64,000 nucleotides of DNA from positions 124,001-188,000 of the forward strand of contig NZ_AUDQ01000005.1 of NCBI RefSeq assembly GCF_000425545.1. Reading direction: 5' to 3'. A model generated the notes under the pieces. The model did not search any database. It was given only the letters and a program-made list of their open reading frames with translations, and was not told the origin of the DNA. This stretch comes from Sporosarcina ureae DSM 2281. Lineage in GTDB: Bacteria; Bacillota; Bacilli; Bacillales_A; Planococcaceae. Below are positions 26,382 through 34,922 of the stretch, piece after piece. Position 1 is the first letter of the stretch. Each line of letters starts with the position of its first letter. Position numbers and translations under genes: made by a program.

Positions 26382-28591
26382 CACTCGCACTCCTCAATCT
26401 CAGCTGCGGTTGAACGCATATAGTACGTTGTTTTCATTCCTGACTTCCATGCCTGCAAGTGCAAGTCCAAAATAACGGATGCGCGGATGGAGTTTGGTAC
26501 ATAGATGTTGAATGAAATCGACTGATCGATGTGCTGCTGACGCGCGGCGTTTTGCTTAATAGACCAGCGCTGATCCACGATGTAAGCGGAACGACGGTAA
26601 ATGTCATACGTGTTGTGATTCAAATCCGGTGCGATGACCGGTAATTTATAGTCTTTCTTCTCTTCATGGTAGAACGGCTTGAATACTGGATCGATCGACG
26701 CTGTGGAGCCTGCGATAACCGATGTCGAGCTGTTCGGTGCGACTGCCATCAAGTAGCCGTTACGCATACCGTTCATTGCCACATCCATGCGCAGTTCACG
26801 CCATTTATTTGAATCGTATTCGCGTTGCTCGAAGTATTCGCCCGTTTGCCAATCCGAACCATCAAACAATGGATACGCGCCTTTTTCTTTTGCTAATTCC
26901 ATTGAAGCTTTAATTGTCAAATACGCGATATTTTCATATAACTCGTCTGCAAAGTCCACTGCTTCATCTGATTCCCACTGAATGTTTTTCAATGCGAGTA
27001 AATGATGCCAACCGAATGTGCCGAGTCCAATTCCACGGTAGCGTGCATTTGTGCGTTGCGCTTGTACAACCGGGATTTGGTTCTGATCGATGACGTTGTC
27101 GAGCATACGTACTTGAATGTTAATCAAACGGTCTAGTACGTCTGCTGTAACAGCTTTTCCAAGATTAATCGATGACAGATTACATACAACGAAATCGCCT
27201 GGCTTCGTGCGTGTGACAACCATATCGTCTTCAAGCGTGACCGATTCATGTGTACTTGCTGACATATTTTGCAGTATTTCTGTGCATAAATTACTAGAAT
27301 ATATAATTCCTTCATGCTTATTAGCGTTCATACGATTTACTTCGTCGCGGTAGAACATGAATGGTGTTCCTGTCTCGAGCTGGCTACGCAGGATTCGTTT
27401 CATGATTTCAATCGCTGAAACCGTCTCTCTTGATAAATCTTCATTGCGGACACATTCTTCATACTTCTCGCGGAATGTTCCTTGGCCTTTTGTTTCATCA
27501 TAGAAATCTTCCAATGAATAGCCCATTTTCGTGCGGACTTCATGTGGATCGAATAAATGCCAGTCTTCACGGGACTCGACTTTCTCCATGAACAAGTCCG
27601 GCAAGCATACGCCTGTGAAAATGTCATGTGCACGCAAACGGTCATCGCCGTTATTGAGCTTGAGATCGAGGAATGTGAAGATATCTTGATGCCATACGTC
27701 GAGATACACCGCCACGGCACCTTGACGTTGACCGAGTTGATCGACGCTGACTGCTGTGTTGTTCAGCTGTTTGATCCATGGAAGAACCCCGCTTGACGCG
27801 CCTTCGAATCCACGAATCGATGCACCGCGAGAACGAACTTTCCCCATATAGACACCGATACCGCCACCGAATTTCGACAAGTTCGCGATATCTGTGTTGC
27901 TGTTATAGATCCCTTGTAATGAATCATCCACTGTATCGATAAAGCAACTCGATAGCTGACCGTGCATCTTGCCTGCGTTCGATAATGTAGGTGTCGCAAC
28001 CGTCATGTACAAATTGCTCATCGCCCAGTACGCTTCGCCAACTTTATGAATGCGGTCTACTGTTTCGTCCTGCATTAACGTCATCGCAATGATCAACCAG
28101 CGCTCTTGCGGAAGCTCCACTGACTGTTTCTTAAAGTTTACCGTTACATAGCGGTCTACTAATGTTTTTAATCCAATATATGTGAATAATAGGTCACGAG
28201 AAGGATCGAGTAGCTTACCGATTTCCTGAAGCTCGTCCTGGCTGTATTTCTCTGTTAGAACGGGTGTATATAAACCCTCTTCCACCAAGCGTTCTACATT
28301 TTTCGCAAAATCGGTATAGACATCCGCTCCACGCAACGCTTTTTGCTTTGCATAGACGTCGAATAAATAAATACGCGCCGCTACAAACGTCCAGTACGCA
28401 TTCGCTTCATCAATACGGCTTAAAGACTCTAGCACCATCGCGTTCGTCCACTCAGTTGCCGAGCTCGCCGGGTGACGCTCCTGGAATTTCTCACTCGCTT
28501 CGATCAACGGCTCGATTTGCTTCTTGCCAAATTCCTCTTGTAAGTTTTCCATCAATAAATTAAGTCCAACAGATTCTTGAATTATAGCCAT
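26369..28591 (-). CDS. nrdA: Class I ribonucleoside-diphosphate reductase alpha subunit
   Basis: A 740-residue catalytic subunit making deoxynucleotides. Active-site Cys are seen in LSSCFID, the NLCTE motif (Cys and Glu), and DFVVCNLSS. The C-terminal redox pair is CEWC. The N-terminus lacks an evident ATP-cone, so activity control may differ from E. coli NrdA. The start ATG 28591 has AAAGGGAG upstream. Transcription appears controlled by NrdR boxes and a cobalamin riboswitch with a terminator. Confidence 0.96.
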   Translation of the reverse strand: MAIIQESVGLNLLMENLQEEFGKKQIEPLIEASEKFQERHPASSATEWTNAMVLESLSRIDEANAYWTFVAARIYLFDVYAKQKALRGADVYTDFAKNVERLVEEGLYTPVLTEKYSQDELQEIGKLLDPSRDLLFTYIGLKTLVDRYVTVNFKKQSVELPQERWLIIAMTLMQDETVDRIHKVGEAYWAMSNLYMTVATPTLSNAGKMHGQLSSCFIDTVDDSLQGIYNSNTDIANLSKFGGGIGVYMGKVRSRGASIRGFEGASSGVLPWIKQLNNTAVSVDQLGQRQGAVAVYLDVWHQDIFTFLDLKLNNGDDRLRAHDIFTGVCLPDLFMEKVESREDWHLFDPHEVRTKMGYSLEDFYDETKGQGTFREKYEECVRNEDLSRETVSAIEIMKRILRSQLETGTPFMFYRDEVNRMNANKHEGIIYSSNLCTEILQNMSASTHESVTLEDDMVVTRTKPGDFVVCNLSSINLGKAVTADVLDRLINIQVRMLDNVIDQNQIPVVQAQRTNARYRGIGLGTFGWHHLLALKNIQWESDEAVDFADELYENIAYLTIKASMELAKEKGAYPLFDGSDWQTGEYFEQREYDSNKWRELRMDVAMNGMRNGYLMAVAPNSSTSVIAGSTASIDPVFKPFYHEEKKDYKLPVIAPDLNHNTYDIYRRSAYIVDQRWSIKQNAARQQHIDQSISFNIYVPNSIRASVILDLHLQAWKSGMKTTYYMRSTAAEIEECEWCHS

Positions 28592-28633
28592 TATATCCGC
28601 TCCCTTTAGTGAATTAATTCGGTTATGTACTAA

Positions 28634-28665
28634 ATAAAAAAACTCCCAATAAAAATCGGGAGTCG
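28634..28665 (-). terminator. Riboswitch-controlled terminator before nrdA
   Basis: On the minus strand ACTCCC and GGGAGT form a stem around an AT-rich loop, followed by seven Ts, 43 bp before the nrdA start. It lies between the cobalamin aptamer and the gene and is the likely off-switch. Confidence 0.8.
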
Positions 28666-28763
28666 TCGATTGACGCTTAGTAGATTGCGGAAAGTTTTAG
28701 GCAGACTGAAAAAAGACTGCTTTGTGCTTTCACTCTCCAACCCCGAAGAATGTTTTGCTGAGA

Positions 28764-28912
28764 TGACTGGCAGGTCTACTGGCTGGCACATCGTTCTTCC
28801 ATCTTTCCTTCCCGCCGTAGCAGTGGTTTTTATAAGATAGTCGTCCGTGCCCTCAGTTGCGGGGGCAGCTCCGTTAGTGGCGGATTCCCTTTTAAACTTC
28901 GTGAGTACCAAT
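28764..28912 (-). ncRNA. Cobalamin (AdoCbl) riboswitch upstream of nrdA
   Basis: The minus strand shows the conserved cobalamin-element blocks in order: AGGGAA near the 5' end, GGAGCTGCCCCCGCAACTG, ACCACTG, GGGAAGG, and the B12 box core GCCAGTAGACCTGCC near 28771-28785. Spacing fits the family. A terminator follows, so bound B12 should lower nrd expression. Cobalamin control of a class I reductase is known where a B12-dependent class II enzyme can replace it. Confidence 0.93.
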
Positions 28913-28930
28913 TCATCTAATTGCTGTCAC

Positions 28931-28978
28931 ACACTATATATAGTGTGTTAATTCATATATAACCCTAACATGTTGTGT
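28931..28978. promoter_or_regulatory. Pair of NrdR boxes
   Basis: ACACTATATATAGTGT at 28931-28946 is a perfect palindrome matching the NrdR box consensus. A second degenerate copy centred on AACATGTT (28963-28978) is 32 bp away centre to centre, about three helical turns, as in paired NrdR sites. The promoter should overlap. Confidence 0.75.
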
Positions 28979-28993
28979 TCAAACATGCAAAAC

Positions 28994-29045
28994 AAAAATC
29001 GAACCGAGGTCCAGAATCCTTCTTCTGAACTACGATCCGATTTTT
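28994..29045. terminator. Bidirectional hairpin between the IS element and the nrd promoter
   Basis: AAAAATCG (28994-29001) pairs with CGATTTTT (29038-29045), with further pairing of CAGAA and TTCTG inside. Runs of T on either strand would let it end transcripts coming from tnpB. Confidence 0.5.
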
Positions 29046-29109
29046 CTTATTCATTATTTTATAGTATATCAAACTTTTTACTTCTTGACTAAATTGTTTG
29101 TCTGAAACT

Positions 29110-29285
29110 CCACACGAATAAATTCGGTGGGTTCTGAGGTACTATTCGGCTTCTTCCTGACTCTATAATAACTGGACAGGACACTAACCGAGTTCCCTGA
29201 GTCTTTCTGGAATCACGTATGCCCTAACGGACTGCGTTACGATTCGGTAGGCCCATTTCAAGACCTGTTCAATTTTGCTTTATTG
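29110..29285 (-). ncRNA. Candidate omega RNA (guide RNA scaffold) 3' of tnpB
   Basis: In TnpB elements the RNA guide scaffold is read from the tnpB 3' end to the right end of the element. Here the 150-175 bases after the tnpB stop are non-coding and end in a hairpin (CCACCGAA pairing with TTCGTGTGG). The guide would be the flanking sequence beyond about 29105. The position is inferred, not seen as a known sequence family. Confidence 0.4.
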
Positions 29286-30731
29286 TTACACACCCATGCT
29301 CGCAATGCAGATCATGCTGGTGGATAGTCGAATCATTTCAGTTTCATGGTCGTCGCAAAAGCGGCTCCATGACGCATTACATAAATTTCGATCAATGCTT
29401 GTTAAATCGTTGTTCGTGTTTTGAATCAAGAATGCACTGTAGAGATCTCGCTGTATGTGTCGCTTTCCGAATATGTTCCAGCGGTCGCTCAAGGTCTTCT
29501 TTTGATAGGTGTCATCCATATGGTTGTATTGACTCGCCTTGACGCTCCAGGTATCAATCTTTTTGAGATGAATGCCGTCTGCCTGCAATTTCGTGTCCAA
29601 TATCGAGAGTAAAAGTGCAGGGGCCCGTCGAGCAAGCGACCGTCCAAATCGCCTCTTCGAACAGATGCGACCCGTCACTTCATTGAGGGTTGTCTTACTG
29701 GACCTACGTTGTAAGCCCGAGAAACTCATCGTTTCCACGCGAATATCATCTCCCATCGCACGAATCCAATTGGTCATGATTTGATGGTCCTGCTTTCGTA
29801 TGGCTTTCATCTTGCGATGTAACTCATTGAGCTGCCAACGCACCTTTTGATACGTGTTACTTTCATGCCATGGTATACGTACCCCCTTGATCGTTCCATT
29901 TGGATGATACCGTTCGGGATTTGTCGCTCGCCGACTTCGATCCAGCTTTCTTTGCAAGAGGCGAATCTCCCGCTCCAAATGAATGACATTTGGAGCGAGT
30001 AGGAAGAGTTTGGCATCTGTCTCGCTAACGACCGCAATCGTTTGTGTCCCAATATCAATGCCCACGCGACCGACACCTTTCGAATGCCTCGGTTCGCCTT
30101 TTTGGTCCTTCTTTTCTGGGGGAATGCCTTCGAGGACGAGCTGTACAAAATAGCGTTCTGACCCTCGGATAGATCTTCGAATGACGCGGCAATACTTGAC
30201 GCGATCCTGTAAAGCGAGATGAGCGTAGACGTCACGCTCCTTGAGAAGGATGGGTAGCGTAAGTCCATTCCAGTGAATGCATCTTTCTTTGTAGCGAATG
30301 CCGGCGCCATTGCTTTTCCCTTCGACAGAGTGCATCTCCCCTTTTCGTTTGAAGTGGACACGTTTCGATTTGCCAAACAGCAGCTTAGAGAAGGAGTGCC
30401 AAGCTCGCGTTGCGATTTTCTGGGCAGTGTTCGAATCGATATTCTTCTTGAAGTGGTGTTGCATAGGTTTCACATAGGCATGTAAAGCATATTCACTTAA
30501 GCCGTATGCCTTGTCGAGTTCCCGAAACGCCTTATTGCGTGTTGCAGACGGTTCTTCTGTAAGCAAAGAGCGATAGCGAGGATCCCTGCCTCGGTTCTTT
30601 CTACGAAGGAGTAATTCTCCAAGACAAGCATTGTAGAGGGTGCGAGCAATGTTCAACCGCTTCCGAAGGACATCTTCTTGCCATGGCTCTGTGCGTAGCG
30701 GAAGAGTCAATACGTATGTTCTGTTCGTCAT
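29286..30731 (-). CDS. tnpB: TnpB-family RNA-guided nuclease, zinc-finger-less variant
   Basis: A 481-residue protein with the three RuvC acids of TnpB: Asp226 in RVGIDIGTQT, Glu333 in RVETMSFSGL and Asp429 in HIQRDLYSAF. The N-terminal helical WED/REC-like part is basic. The four-Cys zinc finger normally found between the second and third RuvC acids is absent; residues 392-428 contain no Cys. ATG 30731 has AAAGGAG nine bases upstream. It probably keeps the element in place by cutting sites that have lost it. Confidence 0.88.
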   Translation of the reverse strand: MTNRTYVLTLPLRTEPWQEDVLRKRLNIARTLYNACLGELLLRRKNRGRDPRYRSLLTEEPSATRNKAFRELDKAYGLSEYALHAYVKPMQHHFKKNIDSNTAQKIATRAWHSFSKLLFGKSKRVHFKRKGEMHSVEGKSNGAGIRYKERCIHWNGLTLPILLKERDVYAHLALQDRVKYCRVIRRSIRGSERYFVQLVLEGIPPEKKDQKGEPRHSKGVGRVGIDIGTQTIAVVSETDAKLFLLAPNVIHLEREIRLLQRKLDRSRRATNPERYHPNGTIKGVRIPWHESNTYQKVRWQLNELHRKMKAIRKQDHQIMTNWIRAMGDDIRVETMSFSGLQRRSSKTTLNEVTGRICSKRRFGRSLARRAPALLLSILDTKLQADGIHLKKIDTWSVKASQYNHMDDTYQKKTLSDRWNIFGKRHIQRDLYSAFLIQNTNNDLTSIDRNLCNASWSRFCDDHETEMIRLSTSMICIASMGV

Positions 30732-30750
30732 CGATCAACACTCCTTTCAG

Positions 30751-31146
30751 TTAGACATTTTTTTGATTTTCAATATAGTGCTTGATTGTATCTTCTGAAA
30801 TATGGCCAACAGTGCAACTGAAATAGCTACGTGTCCAGAGGGACGGAAGCCTAGACTTAAGAGACGGGTACTTGCCACGCAGTCTTCGGCTACTAACCCC
30901 TTTGAAATCTTTAATTACTTTATGCAGCAGTAGCCGTGGATCAAACTCTATGAATAAGTGGACGTGTTCTGGCATGATTTCCAGAGCATGAATGATAATC
31001 TCTTTTTCTTCTGCGAGTTCGTAGAATATCTGTTCTAGATCCATTGCGATGTCTCCTATTAGCACCTTTCTACGATACTTCGGACAAAAAATCACATGAA
31101 ATTGATTTTTGTAGACCAGTCCTTTTTTATGTATATAGTCATTCAT
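30751..31146 (-). CDS. tnpA: IS200-type Y1 transposase TnpA
   Basis: A 131-residue single-strand transposase. The HUH metal-binding motif is His61 and His63 in PEHVHLFIEF, and the nucleophile is Tyr124 in TIKHYIENQ. ATG 31146 has AAGGAG nine bases upstream. The gene is complete, so the element may still be active. It lies 19 bp upstream of tnpB. Confidence 0.93.
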   Translation of the reverse strand: MNDYIHKKGLVYKNQFHVIFCPKYRRKVLIGDIAMDLEQIFYELAEEKEIIIHALEIMPEHVHLFIEFDPRLLLHKVIKDFKGVSSRRLRGKYPSLKSRLPSLWTRSYFSCTVGHISEDTIKHYIENQKNV

Positions 31147-31212
31147 GTGAAACAGCTCCTTGAGGCCGTTATCTGATTTTTTTGTTAGTAGTACCAAAAC
31201 AATAGATGATTA

Positions 31213-31237
31213 GCAAACAATATACTATATTATTTGC
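31213..31237. repeat. Left-end hairpin of the IS element
   Basis: GCAAACAATATA and TATATTATTTGC-like arms form a near-perfect 12-bp hairpin upstream of tnpA, where IS605-type transposases recognise the left end. Confidence 0.6.
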
Positions 31238-31248
31238 CGTAGAACAAA

Positions 31249-31304
31249 GAAAAAACCGACACCATTCCTCCCCATGATTGAAATGAGGGGCTTCCTGGTG
31301 TCAG
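31249..31304 (-). terminator. Terminator in the alsT-to-IS interval
   Basis: GACACCA (31258-31264) pairs with TGGTGTC (31296-31302), with CCCC/GGGG pairing inside. On the minus strand it ends in GGTTTTTTC. It should end the symporter transcript before the IS. Confidence 0.7.
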
Positions 31305-31348
31305 TGTTGTGAATGTTTTTAAATAGATTGTGAATTTAGTTAGGAGAA

Positions 31349-31402
31349 GGGATGAGGGCTCCAACCGGGCGACGAGTTCCGGAGTCGCCCCCGTCTTCAT
31401 CC
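31349..31402. other. GC-rich hairpin of unknown role
   Basis: GGATGA pairs with TTCATCC on the outside and GGGCGAC (31367-31373) with GTCGCCC (31384-31390) inside. It has no T-run and so does not look like a normal terminator. It lies 100 bp downstream of the symporter stop in an otherwise A+T-rich gap (31305-31502). Confidence 0.4.
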
Positions 31403-31502
31403 TACTTTCTAACGTAGACCACCTAGAAAATTCAATGTATTTTTAGTACCAATTCAAAGTCTTAAGATCAAAACATAAAAAGCCCTAGATTATCTCTCAA
31501 TA

Positions 31503-32924
31503 TCACAAGCGATCTTCTGCTCTTTCAGCTGTTTCTTCCCAACATTCTGCACCTTTTAGTTCAGGAATGCTGGCTGATTTGAAGACGGGATTTCTGCCGG
31601 CTCTTCGTTGTTTCGTGAAGTCGTCGAGTACTTTGAAGGCGATTTTGCCGAGTAGCAGAATGACGATTAGGTTAATGATAGCCATTAGTCCCATGAAAAG
31701 ATCGGCCATGTCCCATACTACTTGTACTTTTGCAATGGCTCCGAAATATACCATAGCAAGTACGAGAACTTGGTAGATTCGTTTCCATACGACGTTAGCA
31801 TTGATGAATTCAATATTCGTTTCGCCATAGTAATAGTTTCCAATGATGGAACTGAAGGCGAAGAACATAATCGCAACGGCGATGAAGTATGGTGCCCATG
31901 CGCCGACTTGTACGGCCATGGAATTTTGTGTCAAGATAATCCCGTTTGTTTCACCTGATTGATACAAACCGCCGAGCAAAATAATGAATGCTGTGGCAGA
32001 ACAAATAATAATTGTATCGAAAAACACACCTAGACTTTGTACCAATCCTTGTTTGGCCGGATGCGATACGTTCGCTGTAGCGGCTGCGTTGGGCACACTA
32101 CCCATACCTGCTTCATTGGAGAAGAGACCGCGACGTACACCTTGCATCATCGCCATACCGATTCCGCCACCCATAACTTCTTTAATTCCGAAAGCATGCT
32201 CGAATATTAAGACAATCAAGCCTGGAACTTCTGTGATATTTATAATCACGATGTATAGGGCTACTAAAATATAGAAGGTTGCCATGACGGGTACGATGGT
32301 CTGTGTTACTTTGACAATACGTTTGACGCCGCCAAAGACGATCATCCCTGTCAACAGCATTAAACCAACCCCAATACCCCAGTTCGGAATACCGAATACT
32401 TCAGTAAAGGACTGACTAATCGTATTAGATTGTACTGCGTTAAATATGAATCCGAAACACATCGTCAATAAAATCGCAAAAATAATTCCAAGTTTTCGCC
32501 AGCCAAGCGCTTTTTGCATATAATACGCCGGCCCTCCGCGGAATGTATCACCGTCTTTCACTTTATACACTTGCGCCAATGTACTTTCAATGAATGCGGT
32601 CGCCATGCCGATAATAGCAATCACCCACATCCAGAATACCGCGCCCGGACCACCGATTCCGATCGCAAGGGCTACCCCCGCTACGTTACCTGTTCCTACA
32701 CGTGATGCGGCACTGATCGTGAATGCCTGAAACGGAGACACTCCGTCATTGCTATCTTTCTTCTCTACAATCAGACGGAACATCTCGCGAAATAAGCGTA
32801 CTTGCACAAATTTCGTGCGAATCGTGAAATATAAACCTGTTGCCAATAAAAGTCCAATTAAAACATATGTCCAAATGAAATTATTCGCCGGCCCTACAAG
32901 CCAGTCGATCGCATCTTGAAACAT
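31503..32924 (-). CDS. alsT: Sodium:alanine/glycine symporter (AGCS family)
   Basis: A 473-residue carrier with about ten membrane helices. Typical AGCS stretches are ISAASRVGTGNVAGVALAI, GGPAYYMQKALG and RRGLFSNEAGMGSVPNAAA. It imports alanine or glycine with sodium. AAGGAGG lies seven bases before ATG 32924. The C-terminal 35 residues are soluble and charged. It appears monocistronic. Confidence 0.92.
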   Translation of the reverse strand: MFQDAIDWLVGPANNFIWTYVLIGLLLATGLYFTIRTKFVQVRLFREMFRLIVEKKDSNDGVSPFQAFTISAASRVGTGNVAGVALAIGIGGPGAVFWMWVIAIIGMATAFIESTLAQVYKVKDGDTFRGGPAYYMQKALGWRKLGIIFAILLTMCFGFIFNAVQSNTISQSFTEVFGIPNWGIGVGLMLLTGMIVFGGVKRIVKVTQTIVPVMATFYILVALYIVIINITEVPGLIVLIFEHAFGIKEVMGGGIGMAMMQGVRRGLFSNEAGMGSVPNAAATANVSHPAKQGLVQSLGVFFDTIIICSATAFIILLGGLYQSGETNGIILTQNSMAVQVGAWAPYFIAVAIMFFAFSSIIGNYYYGETNIEFINANVVWKRIYQVLVLAMVYFGAIAKVQVVWDMADLFMGLMAIINLIVILLLGKIAFKVLDDFTKQRRAGRNPVFKSASIPELKGAECWEETAERAEDRL

Positions 32925-32987
32925 CTGACCACCTCCTTGTGTATGCTATACCCTACTTGTCTAGTTACTATGCTTGGCATAAAGAAA

Positions 32988-34109
32988 CTATTTTCTACTT
33001 TGCATGACGGTTGACGCTTTATTCTCCAACAACACTGCTGCATATGCCATCAATTCAGCCAACGACATCTTCCCGTCATCTAATGAATGTAATTCGGAGA
33101 ACCACCCTAGAAGCTCTTGACGCGCCGCTTCTTCAATAGCCCCCGAAATGACTATGACCGGAACCCCCTCTACTTTTGCAAGCTTTGCAATCCCCATTAA
33201 TGCCTTGCCTGCAAGCGTCTGCCGATCTGTCTTACCTTCACCCGTCACAATGAAATTTGATGAAGATAGATGCTTTGCGAAGTTCATCGACTCGAGCACG
33301 ACATCAATTCCACTTTCAAGACGCGCCCCACAGTAGGCAATTAATGCACCTGCACTTCCCCCAGCGGCTCCTGCACCACGTAACTCATGCAATCGCACGC
33401 CTGTCCGCTTTTCCGTCTCGTCTGCCAGATGACGTAACCCTTCATCCAAACGCAGAACCATTTCCGCATTCGCCCCTTTTTGCGGACCGAAAACAAACGA
33501 CGCACCTTGCTCACCGACAAATGGATTTTCCACGTCGGACGCAATGCGAATGTCCGTCTCCAGCAAACGCTTATCTAGTTGCGAGGTATCGATTTCATTG
33601 ATGAACGGAAGCGCTTCCCCATTTATCTGCAACAACTGTCCGTCAGCAAGGAAACGTACGCCTAGCGCTTCGAGCAAACCTGTTCCCCCGTCATTCGTCG
33701 CACTGCCGCCAAGTCCAATAATCATTTCCCTGTACCCCGCATCCAGCGCATGACGAATTAATTGTCCCGTGCCAAATGTTGACGCTTTCATTGGATCCAG
33801 TTCATGATCCTCAAGCAACAGCAAACCGGACGCCTGCGCCATTTCAATGACCGCTGTCTTGCCGTCACCAAGCACACCAAAACACGCATCGATTGGGCGG
33901 CCCAGCGGATCTTGCACAGACACCGTTCGCAACGTCCCACCAGTTGATGAAACGAGAACAGCAAGCGTCCCCTCGCCACCATCCGCAACCGGCAAACGTA
34001 CTATTTCTGCGTGTGGATAGACTTTTTTCACTCCACTATATATAGCGTCGGCCGCTTCTTCCGCATGCAAACTTCCCTTAAATGCATCAGGCGCAATGAC
34101 AATTTTCAC
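32988..34109 (-). CDS. glxK: Glycerate 2-kinase (GlxK/GarK family)
   Basis: A 373-residue kinase phosphorylating D-glycerate to 2-phosphoglycerate. The start motif APDAFKGSL, then PVADGGEGT, GLGGSATNDGG, and the VTGEGKTDRQT segment are diagnostic. GTG 34109 has AAAGGGAG eight bases upstream. Glycerate could come from the D-2-hydroxyacid dehydrogenase at 3.9 kb, although the genes are not linked. Confidence 0.93.
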   Translation of the reverse strand: MKIVIAPDAFKGSLHAEEAADAIYSGVKKVYPHAEIVRLPVADGGEGTLAVLVSSTGGTLRTVSVQDPLGRPIDACFGVLGDGKTAVIEMAQASGLLLLEDHELDPMKASTFGTGQLIRHALDAGYREMIIGLGGSATNDGGTGLLEALGVRFLADGQLLQINGEALPFINEIDTSQLDKRLLETDIRIASDVENPFVGEQGASFVFGPQKGANAEMVLRLDEGLRHLADETEKRTGVRLHELRGAGAAGGSAGALIAYCGARLESGIDVVLESMNFAKHLSSSNFIVTGEGKTDRQTLAGKALMGIAKLAKVEGVPVIVISGAIEEAARQELLGWFSELHSLDDGKMSLAELMAYAAVLLENKASTVMQSRK

Positions 34110-34271
34110 GGCTCACACTCCCTTTAATCGTATTCTAGCAGATTACGTGGGAAAAGTTACCGTAAAATATTGGTTAGTTCATATATTTTTATAATGAAGG
34201 CTTTCAGATATCTCTGTAGATGGACAGGGTAATAGTTTTGCTAGGTGTTTTTGCTCAATGAAGGTGGTCAT

Positions 34272-34840
34272 TCGCTCTATAAAGTCTTGCATCCGCTCTA
34301 TCAAGTCCCGTATCCGCTCATAGTTTGCGGTATAGCGCTCTATGTGAGCGTGGATCCGCTCATTAACAACATGGTTCCGCTCATACTTCGAGATAAAGCG
34401 CTCTATCTGAATACGAAACCGCTCAATGACAACGTGGTTCCGCTCTATGACCCCGTGTATTCACACCGAGCCGCGCGTCCGCTCTATCATGTCGCAGATC
34501 CGTTCATAGTTGGCGATAAAGCGCTCTATGTCGATGTGGATCCGCTCAATGTTAATCTGTATCCGCTCATACTTCGAAGTAAAGCGCTCTATCTGAATAC
34601 GAAATCGCTCAATGACAACGCGGTTCAACTCTATGAACCCGCGTATTCACACCGAGCCGCGCGTCCGCTCTATCAGGTCAGAGATCCGCTCATAGTTGGC
34701 AATAAAGCGCTCTATGTCGATGTAGATCCGCTCAATGTTAACCTGTATCCGCTCATACTTCGAAGTAATGCGCTCTATCAAGCCACGTAACCGCTCTATG
34801 ATCCCGACCCGACCCCACCCCCGCTCCACGCCGCTCTATT
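34272..34840. repeat. Array 3 of 21-bp-spaced CCGCTC motifs with a 186-bp superunit
   Basis: About 26 (C/G)CGCTC(T/A)AT motifs occur, nearly all 21 bp apart. A block containing TTCACACCGAGCCGCGCG recurs with a 186-bp offset (34461 and 34647). The array lies between the divergent glxK and DUF2243 genes. The multiple-of-three spacing keeps frames open over about 180 codons on the plus strand and 60 on the minus strand. These have no ribosome site and no shared frame with arrays 1 and 2, so I treat them as non-coding. 34110-34271 holds nothing else recognised. Confidence 0.85.
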
Positions 34841-34922
34841 CGCCCATCTACCAGCACGCACCATGTATTAAACACCGCACCCTCAGGGAACACTACCTAC
34901 GTAAGGAAAGGAGCAGTAATGA

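Larger units (their letters stand above)
29100..31240 (-). mobile_element. IS200/IS605-family element with tnpA and tnpB
   Basis: A Y1 transposase gene and a tnpB gene in the same direction, with a hairpin beyond each end: 29110-29130 after tnpB and 31213-31237 before tnpA. This is the layout of IS605-type elements, which move as single strands and have subterminal hairpins instead of terminal inverted repeats. Exact cleavage sites cannot be fixed by eye, so the ends are approximate. It lies between the nrd promoter and the alsT terminator and breaks no gene. Confidence 0.8.

Noticed and set aside
29807-30376. 189-codon frame on the same strand as tnpB in another frame
   Set aside because: It is a shadow of tnpB, without ribosome site; tnpB frame carries the RuvC motifs.
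34245-34790. 181-codon plus-strand open frame with PLY-type heptads
   Set aside because: It is made by the 21-bp repeat period; there is no ribosome site and arrays 1 and 2 use other frames or break the frame.
9472-34840. CRISPR arrays
   Set aside because: The repeated part is only 6-9 bp, spacers are not unique, superunits are duplicated and no cas genes are present.
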